A stretch of 64,000 bases of DNA. Source: Cavia porcellus. Taxonomy: Eukaryota > Chordata > Mammalia > Rodentia > Caviidae. The stretch spans positions 5,518,001 to 5,582,000 of the forward strand of contig NW_026947501.1 in assembly GCF_034190915.1 (NCBI RefSeq), in the 5' to 3' direction. Of the stretch, positions 1-11,781 are shown piece by piece. The stretch's first letter is position 1; every line of letters starts with the position of its first letter. The notes under the pieces were generated by a model. That model was not told the origin of the DNA, did not search any database, and was given only the letters and a program-made list of their open reading frames with translations. Made by a program: the position numbers and the translations under genes.

Positions 1-29
1 GTGTGAATCTGAGGGCCTGAATTATGATA

Positions 30-424
30 GGCAGTGAGTGGCAATGTAGGATGGAGAAAAGCACAACGGGGTGGTCAGCATGGGGAGGTCAGAAAACATG
101 CAGTGGTAATGTGGGATAGGTTTCTGAAAAAAAATATGGGGTCGTGCGCATTGTAAGGTTTTCTAACAGGCCATTCACTAGTAGGAGTCAGAAAAACATC
201 ACGGGGTGGTGTGAATCGGAGGGCCTGATTTAGCATAGGCAGTGAGCGGCAATGTAAAATGGAGAAAAGCAACACGGGGTGGTCAACATGGGGAGGACAG
301 GAAACATGCCGTGGCAATGTAGGATAGTTTTCTGAAAAACATCACGGGGTGGTGCGCATTGTAAGGGTTTCTAACAGGCCATTCACTAGTAGGAGTCAGA
401 AAAACATCACGGGGTGGTGTGAAT
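30..424 (+). repeat. Two-monomer segment, near-copy of 2,109-2,503
   Basis: This stretch matches 2,109-2,503 with an offset of 2,079 bp (10 monomers). It includes the same A-run variant (GAAAAAAAATATGGGGTCG) and the same GGGAGGACAGGAAAC variant. The match fails on the left in the B tail near base 30. On the right it fails at about 424, where this copy has CAGATGTTCTG and the partner has CGGAGGGCCTG. A third copy lies near 11,065-11,459. Confidence 0.8.
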
Positions 425-649
425 CAGATGTTCTGAATTAGTATAGGCAGTGAGTGACAATTTGGGATGGAGAAAAGCAACACGGGGAGGTCATCATGGG
501 GAGTACAGGAAACATGCCGTGGCAATGTAGGATAGGATTCTGAAAAACATCGCGGGGTGGTGTGCATTGTAAGGCTTTCTAACAGGCCATTCACTAGTAG
601 GATGAGAAAAACATCACGTGTTGGTGTGAATCGGTGGGCCTCAATTAGG
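425..649 (+). repeat. One-monomer transition segment, diverged relative of about 5,626-5,850
   Basis: It carries the CAGATGTTCTG form of subrepeat B and resembles 5,626-5,850 at an offset of 5,201 bp (25 monomers). It has clear private differences, for example GTGACAATTTGGGATGG and GGGAGTACAGG. It sits between the short segment on its left and the 43-monomer HOR that starts near 650. Confidence 0.6.
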
Positions 650-3600
650 ATAGGCAGTGAGTGGCAACATAAAATGGAGAAAAGCACCACGGTGGGGTCA
701 GCATGGGGAGGTCAGGAAACATGCAGTGGCAAAGTAGGAAATGTTTCTGAAAAACATCGCCTGGTGGTGCGCGTTGTAAGTGTTTATAGCAGGCCATTCA
801 CTAATAGGAGTGAGAAAATCATCACGTGGTGGTGTGAATGGGAGGGCCTGAATTAGGATAGGCAGTGAGTGGCAATGAAGAATGGAGAAAAGCACCATGG
901 GGTGGTCACAATGGGGAGGTCAGGAAACATGCAATGGCAATATAGGATAGGTTTCTGAAAAACATCGCGGGGTGGTGCGCATTGTAATTGTTTCTAACAA
1001 GCCATTCACAATTAGGATTGAAGAAAACATCAAGGGGTGGTGTGAATCGGAGGGCCTGAATTAGGTTAGGCAGTGAGTGGCAATGTAGGATGGAGAAAAT
1101 CACCACAGGGTGGTCAGCATGGGGAGGTCAGAAAAGATGCCGTGGCAATGTAAGATAGGTTTCTGAAAAAAAAAAGCGAGGTGTTGCACATTGTAAGTGT
1201 TTCTAACATGCCATTCACTAGTAGGAGTGAGAAAAACATCACGGGGTGGTGTGAATTGGAGGGCCTGAATTAGGATAGGCAGTGAGTGGCAATATAGGGT
1301 GGAGAAAAGCACACAGGGTGGTCAGCATGGGGAGGTAAGGAAACATACAGTGGCAATGTAGTATAGGTTTCTGAAAAACATCGTTGGGTGGTGCGCATTG
1401 TAAGGGTGTCTAATAGGCCATTCACTAGTAGGAGTGAGAAAAACATAACGGGGTGGTGTGAATCGGAGGCCCTGAATAAGGATAGGCAGTGAGTGGCAAT
1501 GTAGAATGTCGAAAAGCACCATGGGGTGGTCAGCATGGGGAGGTCAGGAAACGTGCAGTGGCAATGTGGGATAGCTTTCTGAAAATCATTACGGGTTGGT
1601 GCGCATTGTAAGAGTTTCTAACTGGCCATTCACTAGTAGGAGTCAGAAAAACATCACGGCGTGGTGTGAATTGGAGGGCCTGAATCAGGATAAGCAATGA
1701 GTGGCAATGTAGGATGGAGAAAAGCATCAAAGGGGGGTCATAAAGGGGAGGTCAGGAAACATGCAGTCGCAATGTAGGATAGGTTTCTGAAAAACATCGC
1801 AAGTTGTGAGAATTGTAAGGCTTTCTAACAGGCCATTCACTAGTAGGACTGAGAAAAACATCACGGGGTGGTGTGAATCTGAGGGCCTAAATTATGGTAA
1901 GCAGTGAGTGGCAATGCAGGATGGAGAAAAGCAACCACGGGGTGGTCAGCATGGGGAGGTCAGGAAACATGCAGTGGCAATTTAGGATAGGTTTCTGAAA
2001 AAAACTTCGGGGTGGTGCGCATTGTAAGGGTTTGTAACAGGCCATTAACTAGTAGGAGTGAGAAAAACATCATGGGGTGGTGTGAATCGGAGGGCCTGAT
2101 TGAGGATAGGCAGTGAGTGGCAATGTAGGATGGAGAAAAGCACCACGGGGTGGTCAGCATGGGGAGGTCAGAAAACATGCAGTGGTAATGTGGGATAGGT
2201 TTCTGAAAAAAAATATGGGGTCGTGCGCATTGTAAGGTTTTCTAACAGGCCATTCACTAGTAGGAGTCAGAAAAACATCACGGGGTGGTGTGAATCGGAG
2301 GGCCTGATTTAGCATAGGCAGTGAGCGGCAATGTAAAATGGAGAAAAGCAACACGGGGTGGTCATCATGGGGAGGACAGGAAACATGCCGTGGCAATGTA
2401 GGATAGTTTTCTGAAAAACATCACGGGGTGGTGCGCATTGTAAGGGTTTCTAACAGGCCATTCACTAGTAGGAGTCAGAAAAACATCACGGGGTGGTGTG
2501 AATCGGAGGGCCTGAATCAGGATAGGCAGTGAGTGGCAATGTAGGATGGAGAAAAGCACCCCGGGGTGGTCAGGATTGGGAGGTCAGGAAACATTCAGTG
2601 GCAATGTAGGATAGGTTTCTGAAAAACATCGCGGCGTAGTGCGCATGGTAATGGTTTCTAACAGGCCATTTACTAGTAGGAGAGAGAAATACATCATGGT
2701 GTGGTGTGAATTGGAGGGCCTGAATCAAGTTAGACAGTGAATGGCAATGTAGGATGGAGAAAAGCACCACGGGTTGGTGAGCATGCGGAGGTCAGGAAAC
2801 ATGCATTGGCAATGTAAGAGAGGTTTCTGAAAAACGTCGCTGGGTTGTGCGCAAAGTAAGAGGTTCGAACAGGCCATTCACTAGTAGGAGTGAGAAAAAC
2901 ATCACGGTGTGGTGTGAATCGGAGGGCCTGAATTAGTTAGGCAGTGAGTGGCAATGTGGGATGGAGAAAAGCACCACAGGATGGTCAGCATGGGGACGTC
3001 AGGAAATATGCAGTGGCAATGTAGGATACTTTTTTGAAAAACATCAGCGGGTGATGCGCATTTTAAGGGTTTCAAAAAGGCCATTAACTAATAGGAGTGA
3101 GAAAAACATAACGGAGTGGTGTGAATCGGAGGGCCTGAATAAGGATAGGCATTGAGTGGCAATGTAGGATGGAGAAAAGCACTACGGGGTTGTCAGCATG
3201 GGGAGGTCAGGAACCATGCAGTGTCAATGTGGGATAGGTTTCTGAAAAAAAAAAAAGCGGGATGGTGCGCATTGTAAGGTTTTCTAACAGGCCATTCACT
3301 AGTAGGAGTCGGAAAAACATCACGGGGTGGTGTGAATCGGAGGGCCTGATTTAGGATAGGCAGTGAGTGGCAATGTAAAATGGAGAAAAGCACCACGGGG
3401 TGGTCATCATGGGGAGGACAGGAAACATGCAATGGAAATGTAGGATAGTTTTCTGAAAAACATCATGGGGTGGTGCGCATTGTAAGGGTTTCTAACAGGC
3501 CTTTCACTAGTAGGATGAAGAAAAACATCACGGGGTGGTGTGAATCAGATGTTCTGAATTAGTATAGGCAGTGAGTGGCAATGTACGATGGAGAAAAGCA

Positions 3601-4831
3601 CCATGGGGTGGTCAGCATGGGGAGATCAGGAAACATGCAGTGGCAATGTAGGATAGGTTTTTGAAAAACATCGCGGGGTGGTGTGCATTGTAAGGCTTTC
3701 TAACAGGCCATTCACTAGTAGGATGAGAAAAACATCACGTCGTGGTGTTAATCGGTGGGCCTGACTTAGGATAGGCAGTGAGTGGGAAAATAAAATGGAG
3801 AAAAGCTCCACGGTGTGGTCAGCATGGGGAGGTCAGGAAACATGCAGTGGCAATGTAGGAAATGTTTCTGAAACACATCGCGTGGTGGTGCGCATTGTAA
3901 GTGTTTGTAGCAGTCCATTCACTAGTAGAAGTGAGAAAATCATCACGGGGGGGGTGTGAATGGGAGGGCCTGAACTAGGATAGGCAGTGAGTGGCAATGA
4001 AGAATGGAGAAAAGCACTATGGCGTGGTCAACATGGGGAGGTCAGGAAAAATGCAATGGCAATGTAGGATAGGTTTCTGTAAAACATCGCGGGGTGTTGC
4101 GCATTGTAAGGGTTTCTAACAAGCCATTCACAAGTAGGACTGAAAAAAACATCACGGGTTGGTGTGAATCGGAGGGCCTAAATTAGGTTAGGCAGTGAGT
4201 GGTAATGTAGGATGGAGAAAATCACCACAGGGGGGTCAGCATGGGGAGGTCAGAAAACATGCTGTGGCAATGAAGGATATGTTTCTGAAAAAAAAAGCGG
4301 GGTGTTGCGCATTGTAAATGGTTTAACAGGCCATTCACTAGTAGGAGTGAAAAAACATCACGGGGTGGTGTGATTCGGAGGGCCTCAATTACGATAGGCA
4401 GTGAGTGGCAATGTAGGAAGGAGAAAAGCATCACAGGGTGGTCAGCTTGTGGAGGTCAGGAAACATGCAGTGGCAATGTAGGATAGTTTTCTGAAAAACA
4501 TCACGGGGTGGTGCACATTGTAAAGGTTTCTAACAGGCCATTCAGTAGTGGGATTGAGAAAAACTTCACGGGGTGGTTTGAGTCAGATGTTCTGAATTTG
4601 GATATCCAGTGAGTGGCAATGTAGGATGGAGAAAATGACCACGGGGTGGTCAGCATGGGAAGGTCGGGAAACATGCATTGGCAATGTAGGATACGTTTCT
4701 GAAAAACATCGCTGGTGGTGCGCATTGTTAAGTCTTTCTAACAGGCCATTCACTAGTGGGAGTGAGAAAAACATCACGGGGTGGTGTGAATCGGAGGGCA
4801 TGAATTAGGACAGGCAGTGAGTGGCAATGTA

Positions 4832-4903
4832 GGATGGAGAAAAGCACCACGGGGTGGTCAGCATGGGGAGGTCAGGAAACATGCAGTGGGAATGTAGGAT
4901 AGT
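4832..4903 (+). repeat. Subrepeat C of the reference monomer (72 bp)
   Basis: It begins GGATGGAGAAAAGCACCACG and carries GGGGTGGTCAGCATGGGGAG, then ends in a GTGGCAATGTAGGATAGG-like tail. In this copy that tail reads GGAATGTAGGATAGT. The core GAAAAGCACCACGGGGTGGT aligns with the cores of subrepeats A and B. The perfect short dyad ACCAC-GGG-GTGGT lies here. The tail resembles the end of subrepeat B, which supports a common origin. Confidence 0.88.
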
Positions 4904-4966
4904 TTTCTGAAAAACATCACGCGGTGGTGCTCATTGTAAGGGTTTCTAAGAGGCCATTCACTAGTA
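4904..4966 (+). repeat. Subrepeat A of the reference monomer (63 bp)
   Basis: Consensus starts TTTCTGAAAAACATCGCGG, then GGTGGTGCGCATTGTAAGG, and ends CCATTCACTAGTA. It is the shortest subrepeat. In many other monomers the CATC after the A-run is lost and the A-run is expanded (8-13 A). The tail carries ACTAGT, a SpeI site present in most but not all monomers. Confidence 0.88.
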
Positions 4967-5039
4967 GCAGTGAGAAAAACATAACGGGGTGGTGTGGATC
5001 GGAGCGCCTGAATAAGAATAGGCAGTGAGTGGCAATGTA
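4967..5039 (+). repeat. Subrepeat B of the reference monomer (73 bp)
   Basis: Consensus starts GGAGTGAGAAAAACATCACG, continues GGGTGGTGTGAATCGGAGG, and ends TAGGCAGTGAGTGGCAATG followed by TA. This copy has GCAGTGAG at the head and CATAACGGGG in the core. Several higher-order repeat joints in the window map to the tail of this subrepeat. A common alternative form replaces CGGAGGGCCTG with CAGATGTTCTG (for example near 417-435, 3,545, 5,630 and 53,265). Confidence 0.88.
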
Positions 5040-5978
5040 GGATGTAGAAAAGCACCACGGTGTGGTCAGCATGGGGAGGTCAGGAAACATGGAGTGGCAA
5101 TATAGGATAGGTTTCTGAAAAAAAAAAGCGGGTTGGTGCGCATTGTAAGGGTTTCTAACAGGCTATTCACTAGTAGGAGTGAGAAAAACATCACGGGGTG
5201 GTGTGAATCAGAGGGCCTGAATTATGATAGGCAGTGAGTGGCAATGTAGGATGGAGAAAAGCACCACGGGGTGGTCAGCATGGGGAGGTCAGAAAACATG
5301 CAGTGGCAATGTGGGATAGGTTTCTGAAAAAAAAATGCAGGGTGGTGCTCATTGTAAGGGTTTCTAACAGGCTATTCACTAGTAGGAGTCAGAAAAACAT
5401 CACGGGTTGGTGTGAATCGGAGGGCCTGATTTAGCATAGCCAGTGAGAGGCAATGTAAAATGGAGAAAAGCAACATGGTGTGGTCATCATGGGGAGGACA
5501 GGAAACATGCCGTGGCAATGTAGGATAGTTTTCTGAAAAACATCACGGGGTGGTGCGTATTGTAAGGGTTTCTAACAGGCCATTCACTAGTAGGAGTCAG
5601 AAAAACATCACGGGGTGGTGTGAATCAGATGTTCTGAATTAGTATAGGCAGTGAGTGGCAATGTAGGATGGAGAAAAGCACCACGGGTTGGTCAGCATGG
5701 GGAGGTCAGGAAACATGCATTGGCAATGTAGGATAGGTTTCTGAAAAACATCGCGGGGTGGTGTGCATTGTAAGACTTTCTAACAGGCCATTCACTAGTA
5801 GGTTGAGAAAAACATCACGTGGTGGTGTGAATCGGTGGGCCTCAATTAGGATAGGCAGTGAGTGGCAACATAAAATGGAGAAAAGCACCACGGTGTGGTC
5901 AGCATGGGGAGGTCAGGAAACATGCAGTGGCAATGTAGGAAAGGTTTCTGAAAAACATCACCTGGTGGTGCGCATTGT

Positions 5979-6004
5979 AAGTGTTTATAGCAAGTGTTTA
6001 TAGC
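5979..6004 (+). repeat. 13-bp tandem micro-duplication inside subrepeat A
   Basis: AAGTGTTTATAGC is repeated back to back, followed by CGTTCACTAG. Related monomers (for example near 16,605 and 29,500) have a single copy followed by AGGCCGTTCAC. The net change is +9 bp. The same event is seen at 14,935-14,960, so it happened before the 43-monomer duplication. Confidence 0.9.
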
Positions 6005-6579
6005 CGTTCACTAGTAGGAGTGAGAAAATCATCACGTGGTGGTGTGAATGGGAGGGCCTGAATTAGGATAGGCAGTGAGTGGCAATGAAGAATGGAGAAA
6101 AGCACCATGGGGTGGTCAACATGGGGAGGTCAGGAAACATGCAATGGCAATATAGGATAGGTTTCTGAAAAACGTCGTGGGGTGGTGCCCATTGTAATTG
6201 TTTCTAACAAGCCATTCACAATTAGGATTGAAAAAAACATCACGGGTTGGTGTGAATCGGAGGGCCTGAATTAGGTTAGGCAGTGAGTGGCATTGTAGGA
6301 TGGAGAAAATCACCACAGGGGAGTCAGCATGGGGAGGTCAGAAAACATGCTGTGGCAATGAAGGATATGTTTCTGAAAAAAAAAAGCGGGGTGTTGCACA
6401 TTGTAAGTGTTTTTAACAGGTCATTCTCTAGTAGGAGTGAAAAAACATCACGGGGTGGTGTGAATCAGAGGGCCTGAATTACGATAGGCAGTGAGTGGCA
6501 ATGTAGGAAGGAGAAAAGCATCACAGGGTGGTCAGCTTGTGGAGGTCAGGAAACATGCAGTGGCAATGTAGGATAGTTT

Positions 6580-9500
6580 TCTGAAAAACGTCGCTGGGTT
6601 GTGCGCAAAGTAAGAGGTTCGAACAGGCCATTCACTAGTAGGAGTGAGAAAAACATCACGGTGTGGTGTGAATCGGAGGGCCTGAATTAGTTAGGCAGTG
6701 AGTGGCAATGTGGGATGGAGAAAAGCACCACAGGATGGTCAGCATGGGGAGGTCAGGAAATATGCAGTGGCAATGTAGGATACTTTTTTGAAAAACATCA
6801 GTGGGTGATGCGCATTTTAAGGGTTTCAAAAAGGCCATTAACTAATAGGAGTGAGAAAAACATAACGGAGTGGTGTGAATCGGAGGGCCTGAATAAGGAT
6901 AGGCAGTGAGTGGCAATGTAGGATGGAGAAAAGCACTACGGGGTTGTCAGCATGGGGAGGTCAGGAACCATGCAGTGTCAATGTGGGATAGGTTTCTGAA
7001 AAAAAAAAAAGCGGGATGGTGCGCATTGTAAGGTTTTCTAACAGGCCATTCACTAGTAGGAGTCGGAAAAACATCACGGGGTGGTGTGAATCGGAGGGCC
7101 TGATTTAGGATAGGCAGTGAGTGGCAATGTAAAATGGAGAAAAGCACCACGGGGTGGTCATCATGGGGAGGACAGGAAACATGCAATGGAAATGTAGGAT
7201 AGTTTTCTGAAAAACATCATGGGGTGGTGCGCATTGTAAGGGTTTCTAACAGGCCTTTCACTAGTAGGATGAAGAAAAACATCACGGGGTGGTGTGAATC
7301 AGATGTTCTGAATTAGTATAGGCAGTGAGTGGCAATGTACGATGGAGAAAAGCACCATGGGGTGGTCAGCATGGGGAGATCAGGAAACATGCAGTGGCAA
7401 TGTAGGATAGGTTTTTGAAAAACATCGCGGGGTGGTGTGCATTGTAAGGCTTTCTAACAGGCCATTCACTAGTAGGATGAGAAACACATCACGTCGTGGT
7501 GTTAATCGGTGGGCCTGACTTAGGATAGGCAGTGAGTGGGAAAATAAAATGGAGAAAAGCTCCACGGTGTGGTCAGCATGGGGAGGTCAGGAAACATGCA
7601 GTGGCAATGTAGGAAATGTTTCTGAAAAACATCGCGTGGTGGTGCGCATTGTAAGTGTTTGTAGCAGTCCATTCACTAGTAGAAGTGAGAAAATCATCAC
7701 GGGGGGGTGTGAATGGGAGGGCCTGAACTAGGATAGGCAGTGAGTGGCAATGAAGAATGGAGAAAAGCACTATGGGGTGGTCAACATGGGGAGGTCAGGA
7801 AAAATGCAATGGCAATGTAGGATAGGTTTCTGAAAAACATCGCGGGGTGTTGCGCATTGTAAGGGTTTCTAACAAGCCATTCACAAGTAGGACTGAAAAA
7901 AACATCACGGGTTGGTGTGAATCGGAGGGCCTAAATTAGGTTAGGCAGTGAGTGGTAATGTAGGATGGAGAAAATCACCACAGGGGGGTCAGCATGGGGA
8001 GGTCAGAAAACATGCTGTGGCAATGAAGGATATGTTTCTGAAAAAAAAAGCGGGGTGTTGCGCATTGTAAATGGTTTAACAGGCCATTCACTAGTAGGAG
8101 TGAAAAAACATCACGGGGTGGTGTGATTCGGAGGGCCTCAATTACGATAGGCAGTGAGTGGCAATGTAGGAAGGAGAAAAGCATCACAGGGTGGTCAGCT
8201 TGTGGAGGTCAGGAAACATGCAGTGGCAATGTAGGATAGTTTTATGAAAAACATCACGGGGTGGTGCACATTGTAAAGGTTTCTAACAGGCCATTCAGTA
8301 ATGGGATTGAGAAAAACTTCACGGGGTGGTTTGAGTCAGATGTTCTGAATTTGGATATCCAGTGAGTGGCAATGTAGGATGGAGAAAATGACCACGGGGT
8401 GGTCAGCATGGGAAGGTCGGGAAACATGCATTGGCAATGTAGGATACGTTTCTGAAAAACATCGCTGGTGGTGCGCATTGTTAAGTCTTTCTAACAGGCC
8501 ATTCACTAGTGGGAGTGAGAAAAACATCACGGGGTGGTGTGAATCGGAGGGCATGAATTAGGACAGGCAGTGAGTGGCAATGTAGGATGGAGAAAAGCAC
8601 CACGGGGTGGTCAGCATGGGGAGGTCAGGAAACATGCAGTGGGAATGTAGGATAGTTTTCTGAAAAACATCACGCGGTGGTGCTCATTGTAAGGGTTTCT
8701 AAGAGGCCATTCACTAGTAGCAGTTAGAAAAACATAATGGGGTGGTGTGTATCGGAGCGCCTGAATAAGAATAGGGAGTGAGTGGCAATGTAGGATGTAG
8801 AAAAGCACCACGGTGTGGTCAGCATGGGGAGGTCAGGAAACATGGAGTGGCAATATAGGATAGGTTTCTGAAAAAAAAAAAGCGGGTTGGTGCGCATTGT
8901 AAGGGTTTCTAACAGGCTATTCACTAGTAGGAGTGAGAAAAACATCACGGGGTGGTGTGAATCAGAGGGCCTGAATTATGATAGGCAGTGAGTGGCAATG
9001 TAGGATGGAGAAAAGCACCACGGGGTGGTCAGCATGGGGAGGTCAGAAAACATGCAGTGGCAATGTGGGATAGGTTTCTGAAAAAAAAATGCAGGGTGGT
9101 CCTCATTGTAAGGGTTTCTAACAGGCTATTCACTAGTAGGAGTCAGAAAAACATCACGGGTTGTTGTGAATCGGAGGGCCTGATTTAGCATAGCCAGTGA
9201 GAGGCAATGTAAAATGGAGAAAAGCAACATGGTGTGGTCATCATGGGGAGGACAGGAAACATGCCGTGGCAATGTAGGATAGTTTTCTGAAAAACATCAC
9301 GGGGTGGTGCGTATTGTAAGGGTTTCTAACAGGCCATTCACTAGTAGGAGTCAGAAAAACATCACGGGGTGGTGTGAATCAGATGTTCTGAATTAGTATA
9401 GGCAGTGAGTGGCAATGTAGGATGGAGAAAAGCACCACGGGTTGGTCAGCATGGGGAGGTCAGGAAACATGCATTGGCAATGTAGGATAGGTTTCTGAAA

Positions 9501-9648
9501 AACATCGCGGGGTGGTGTGCATTGTAAGGCTTTCTAACAGGCCATTCACTAGTAGGTTGAGAAAAACATCACGTGGTGGTGTGAATCGGTGGGCCTCAAT
9601 TAGGATAGGCAGTGAGTGGCAACATAAAATGGAGAAAAGCACCACGGT
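6580..9648 (+). repeat. 3.75-kb inner block, copy 2, truncated on the right
   Basis: It is collinear with 2,826-5,894 and joins the start of the next 43-monomer copy somewhere within about 9,585-9,648. On the left the upstream GTAGGATAGTTTTCTG belongs to the end of copy 1 and the downstream ACGTCGCTGGGTTG to the block start. The joint therefore lies inside the shared TTTTCTGAAAAAC-like word. Private change: TTTTATGAAAAAC near 8,240. Confidence 0.82.
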
Positions 9649-11781
9649 GGGGTCAGCATGGGGAGGTCAGGAAACATGCAGTGGCAAAGTAGGAAATGTT
9701 TCTGAAAAACATCGCCTGGTGGTGCGCGTTGTAAGTGTTTATAGCAGGCCATTCACTAATAGGAGTGAGAAAATCATCACGTGGTGGTGTGAATGGGAGG
9801 GCCTGAATTAGGATAGGCAGTGAGTGGCAATGAAGAATGGAGAAAAGCACCATGGGGTGGTCACAATGGGGAGGTCAGGAAACATGCAATGGCAATATAG
9901 GATAGGTTTCTGAAAAACATCGCGGGGTGGTGCGCATTTTAATTGTTTCTAACAAGCCATTCACAATTAGGATTGAAGAAAACATCAAGGGGTGGTGTGA
10001 ATCGGAGGGCCTGAATTAGGTTAGGCAGTGAGTGGCAATGTAGGATGGAGAAAATCACCACAGGGTGGTCAGCATGGGGAGGTCAGAAAAGATGCCGTGG
10101 CAATGTAAGATAGGTTTCTGAAAAAAAAAAAGCGAGGTGTTGCACATTGTAAGTGTTTCTAACATGCCATTCACTAGTAGGAGTGAGAAAAACATCACGG
10201 GGTGGTGTGAATTGGAGGGCCTGAATTAGGATAGGCAGTGAGTGGCAATATAGGGTGGAGAAAAGCACACAGGGTGGTCAGCATGGGGAGGTAAGGAAAC
10301 ATACAGTGGCAATGTAGTATAGGTTTCTGAAAAACATCGTTGGGTGGTGCGCATTGTAAGGGTGTCTAATAGGCCATTCACTAGTAGGAGTGAGAAAAAC
10401 ATAACGGGGTGGTGTGAATCGGAGGCCCTGAATAAGGATAGGCAGTGAGTGGCAATGTAGAATGTCGAAAAGCACCATGGGGTGGTCAGCATGGGGAGGT
10501 CAGGAAACGTGCAGTGGCAATGTGGGATAGCTTTCTGAAAATCATTACGGGTTGGTGCGCATTGTAAGAGTTTCTAACTGGCCATTCACTAGTAGGAGTC
10601 AGAAAAACATCACGGCGTGGTGTGAATTGGAGGGCCTGAATCAGGATAAGCAATGAGTGGCAATGTAGGATGGAGAAAAGCATCAAAGGGGGGTCATAAA
10701 GGGGAGGTCAGGAAACATGCAGTCGCAATGTAGGATAGGTTTCTGAAAAACATCGCAAGTTGTGAGAATTGTAAGGCTTTCTAACAGGCCATTCACTAGT
10801 AGGACTGAGAAAAACATCACGGGGTGGTGTGAATCTGAGGGCCTAAATTATGGTAAGCAGTGAGTGGCAATGCAGGATGGAGAAAAGCAACCACGGGGTG
10901 GTCAGCATGGGGAGGTCAGGAAACATGCAGTGGCAATTTAGGATAGGTTTCTGAAAAAAACTTCGGGGTGGTGCGCATTGTAAGGGTTTGTAACAGGCCA
11001 TTAACTAGTAGGAGTGAGAAAAACATCATGGGGTGGTGTGAATCGGAGGGCCTGATTTAGGATAGGCAGTGAGTGGCAATGTAGGATGGAGAAAAGCACC
11101 ACGGGGTGGTCAGCATGGGGAGGTCAGAAAACATGCAGTGGTAATGTGGGATAGGTTTCTGAAAAAAAATATGGGGTCGTGCGCATTGTAAGGTTTTCTA
11201 ACAGGCCATTCACTAGTAGGAGTCAGAAAAACATCACGGGGTGGTGTGAATCGGAGGGCCTGATTTAGCATAGGCAGTGAGCAGCAATGTAAAATGGAGA
11301 AAAGCAACACGGGGTGGTCATCATGGGGAGGACAGGAAACATGCCGTGGCAATGTAGGATAGTTTTCTGAAAAACATCACGGGGTGGTGCGCATTGTAAG
11401 GGTTTCTAACAGGCCATTCACTAGTAGGAGTCAGAAAAACATCACGGGGTGGTGTGAATCGGAGGGCCTGAATCAGGATAGGCAGTGAGTGGCAATGTAG
11501 GATGGAGAAAAGCACCCCGGGGTGGTCAGGATTGGGAGGTCAGGAAACATTCAGTGGCAATGTAGGATAGGTTTCTGAAAAACATTGCGGCGTAGTGCGC
11601 ATGGTAATGGTTTCTAACAGGCCATTTACTAGTAGGAGAGAGAAATACATCATGGTGTGGTGTGAATTGGAGGGCCTGAATCAAGTTAGACAGTGAATGG
11701 CAATGTAGGATGGAGAAAAGCACCACGGGTTGGTGAGCATGCGGAGGTCAGGAAACATGCATTGGCAATGTAAGAGAGGTT

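Larger units (their letters stand above)
4832..5039 (+). repeat. Reference monomer (208 bp) used to set phase: subrepeats C-A-B
   Basis: This copy shows the standard layout with no insertion, and the next monomer starts exactly 208 bp later at 5,040. I start the monomer at GGATGGAGAAAAGCACCAC because this word is easy to find throughout. The choice of start is arbitrary in a tandem array. By eye, the consensus subrepeat lengths sum to 72 + 63 + 73 = 208. Most monomers keep this length, with changes mainly in one A-run and small indels. Confidence 0.93.
2826..6579 (+). repeat. 3.75-kb inner block, copy 1 (18 monomers)
   Basis: The block starts at the variant TCTGAAAAACGTCGCTGGG. It recurs at an offset of 3,754 bp (copy 2, from 6,580) and 8,956 bp (copy 3, from about 11,782). 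The offset is 18 monomers plus 10 bp, and most of the extra comes from the 13-bp micro-duplication at 5,979-6,004. Variants shared by the copies include CAAAGTAAGAGGTTCGAACA, GTGATGCGCATTTTAAGGG and the long A-run monomer near 3,245. Confidence 0.83.
650..9605 (+). repeat. 43-monomer higher-order repeat, copy 1 (about 8,956 bp)
   Basis: Bases from about 650 to 6,589 recur collinearly at about 9,605-15,546 with an offset of 8,955-8,957 bp, equal to 43 monomers plus about 12 bp of small indels. Diagnostic variants shared by both copies include CACGGTGGGGTCAGC (about 680 and 9,640), AGCATCAAAGGGGGGTC (about 1,724 and 10,680) and AAACGTCGCTGGGTTGTGCG (about 2,832 and 11,788). The left joint is ambiguous within about 60 bp because the bordering B-tail sequence is strongly conserved. 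Confidence 0.85.

Noticed and set aside
3240..3260. A-runs as poly(A) tails of retroposed elements
   Set aside because: They always lie at the same phase of subrepeat A between TTTCTG and GCGG, with no adjacent foreign sequence and no flanking duplication.
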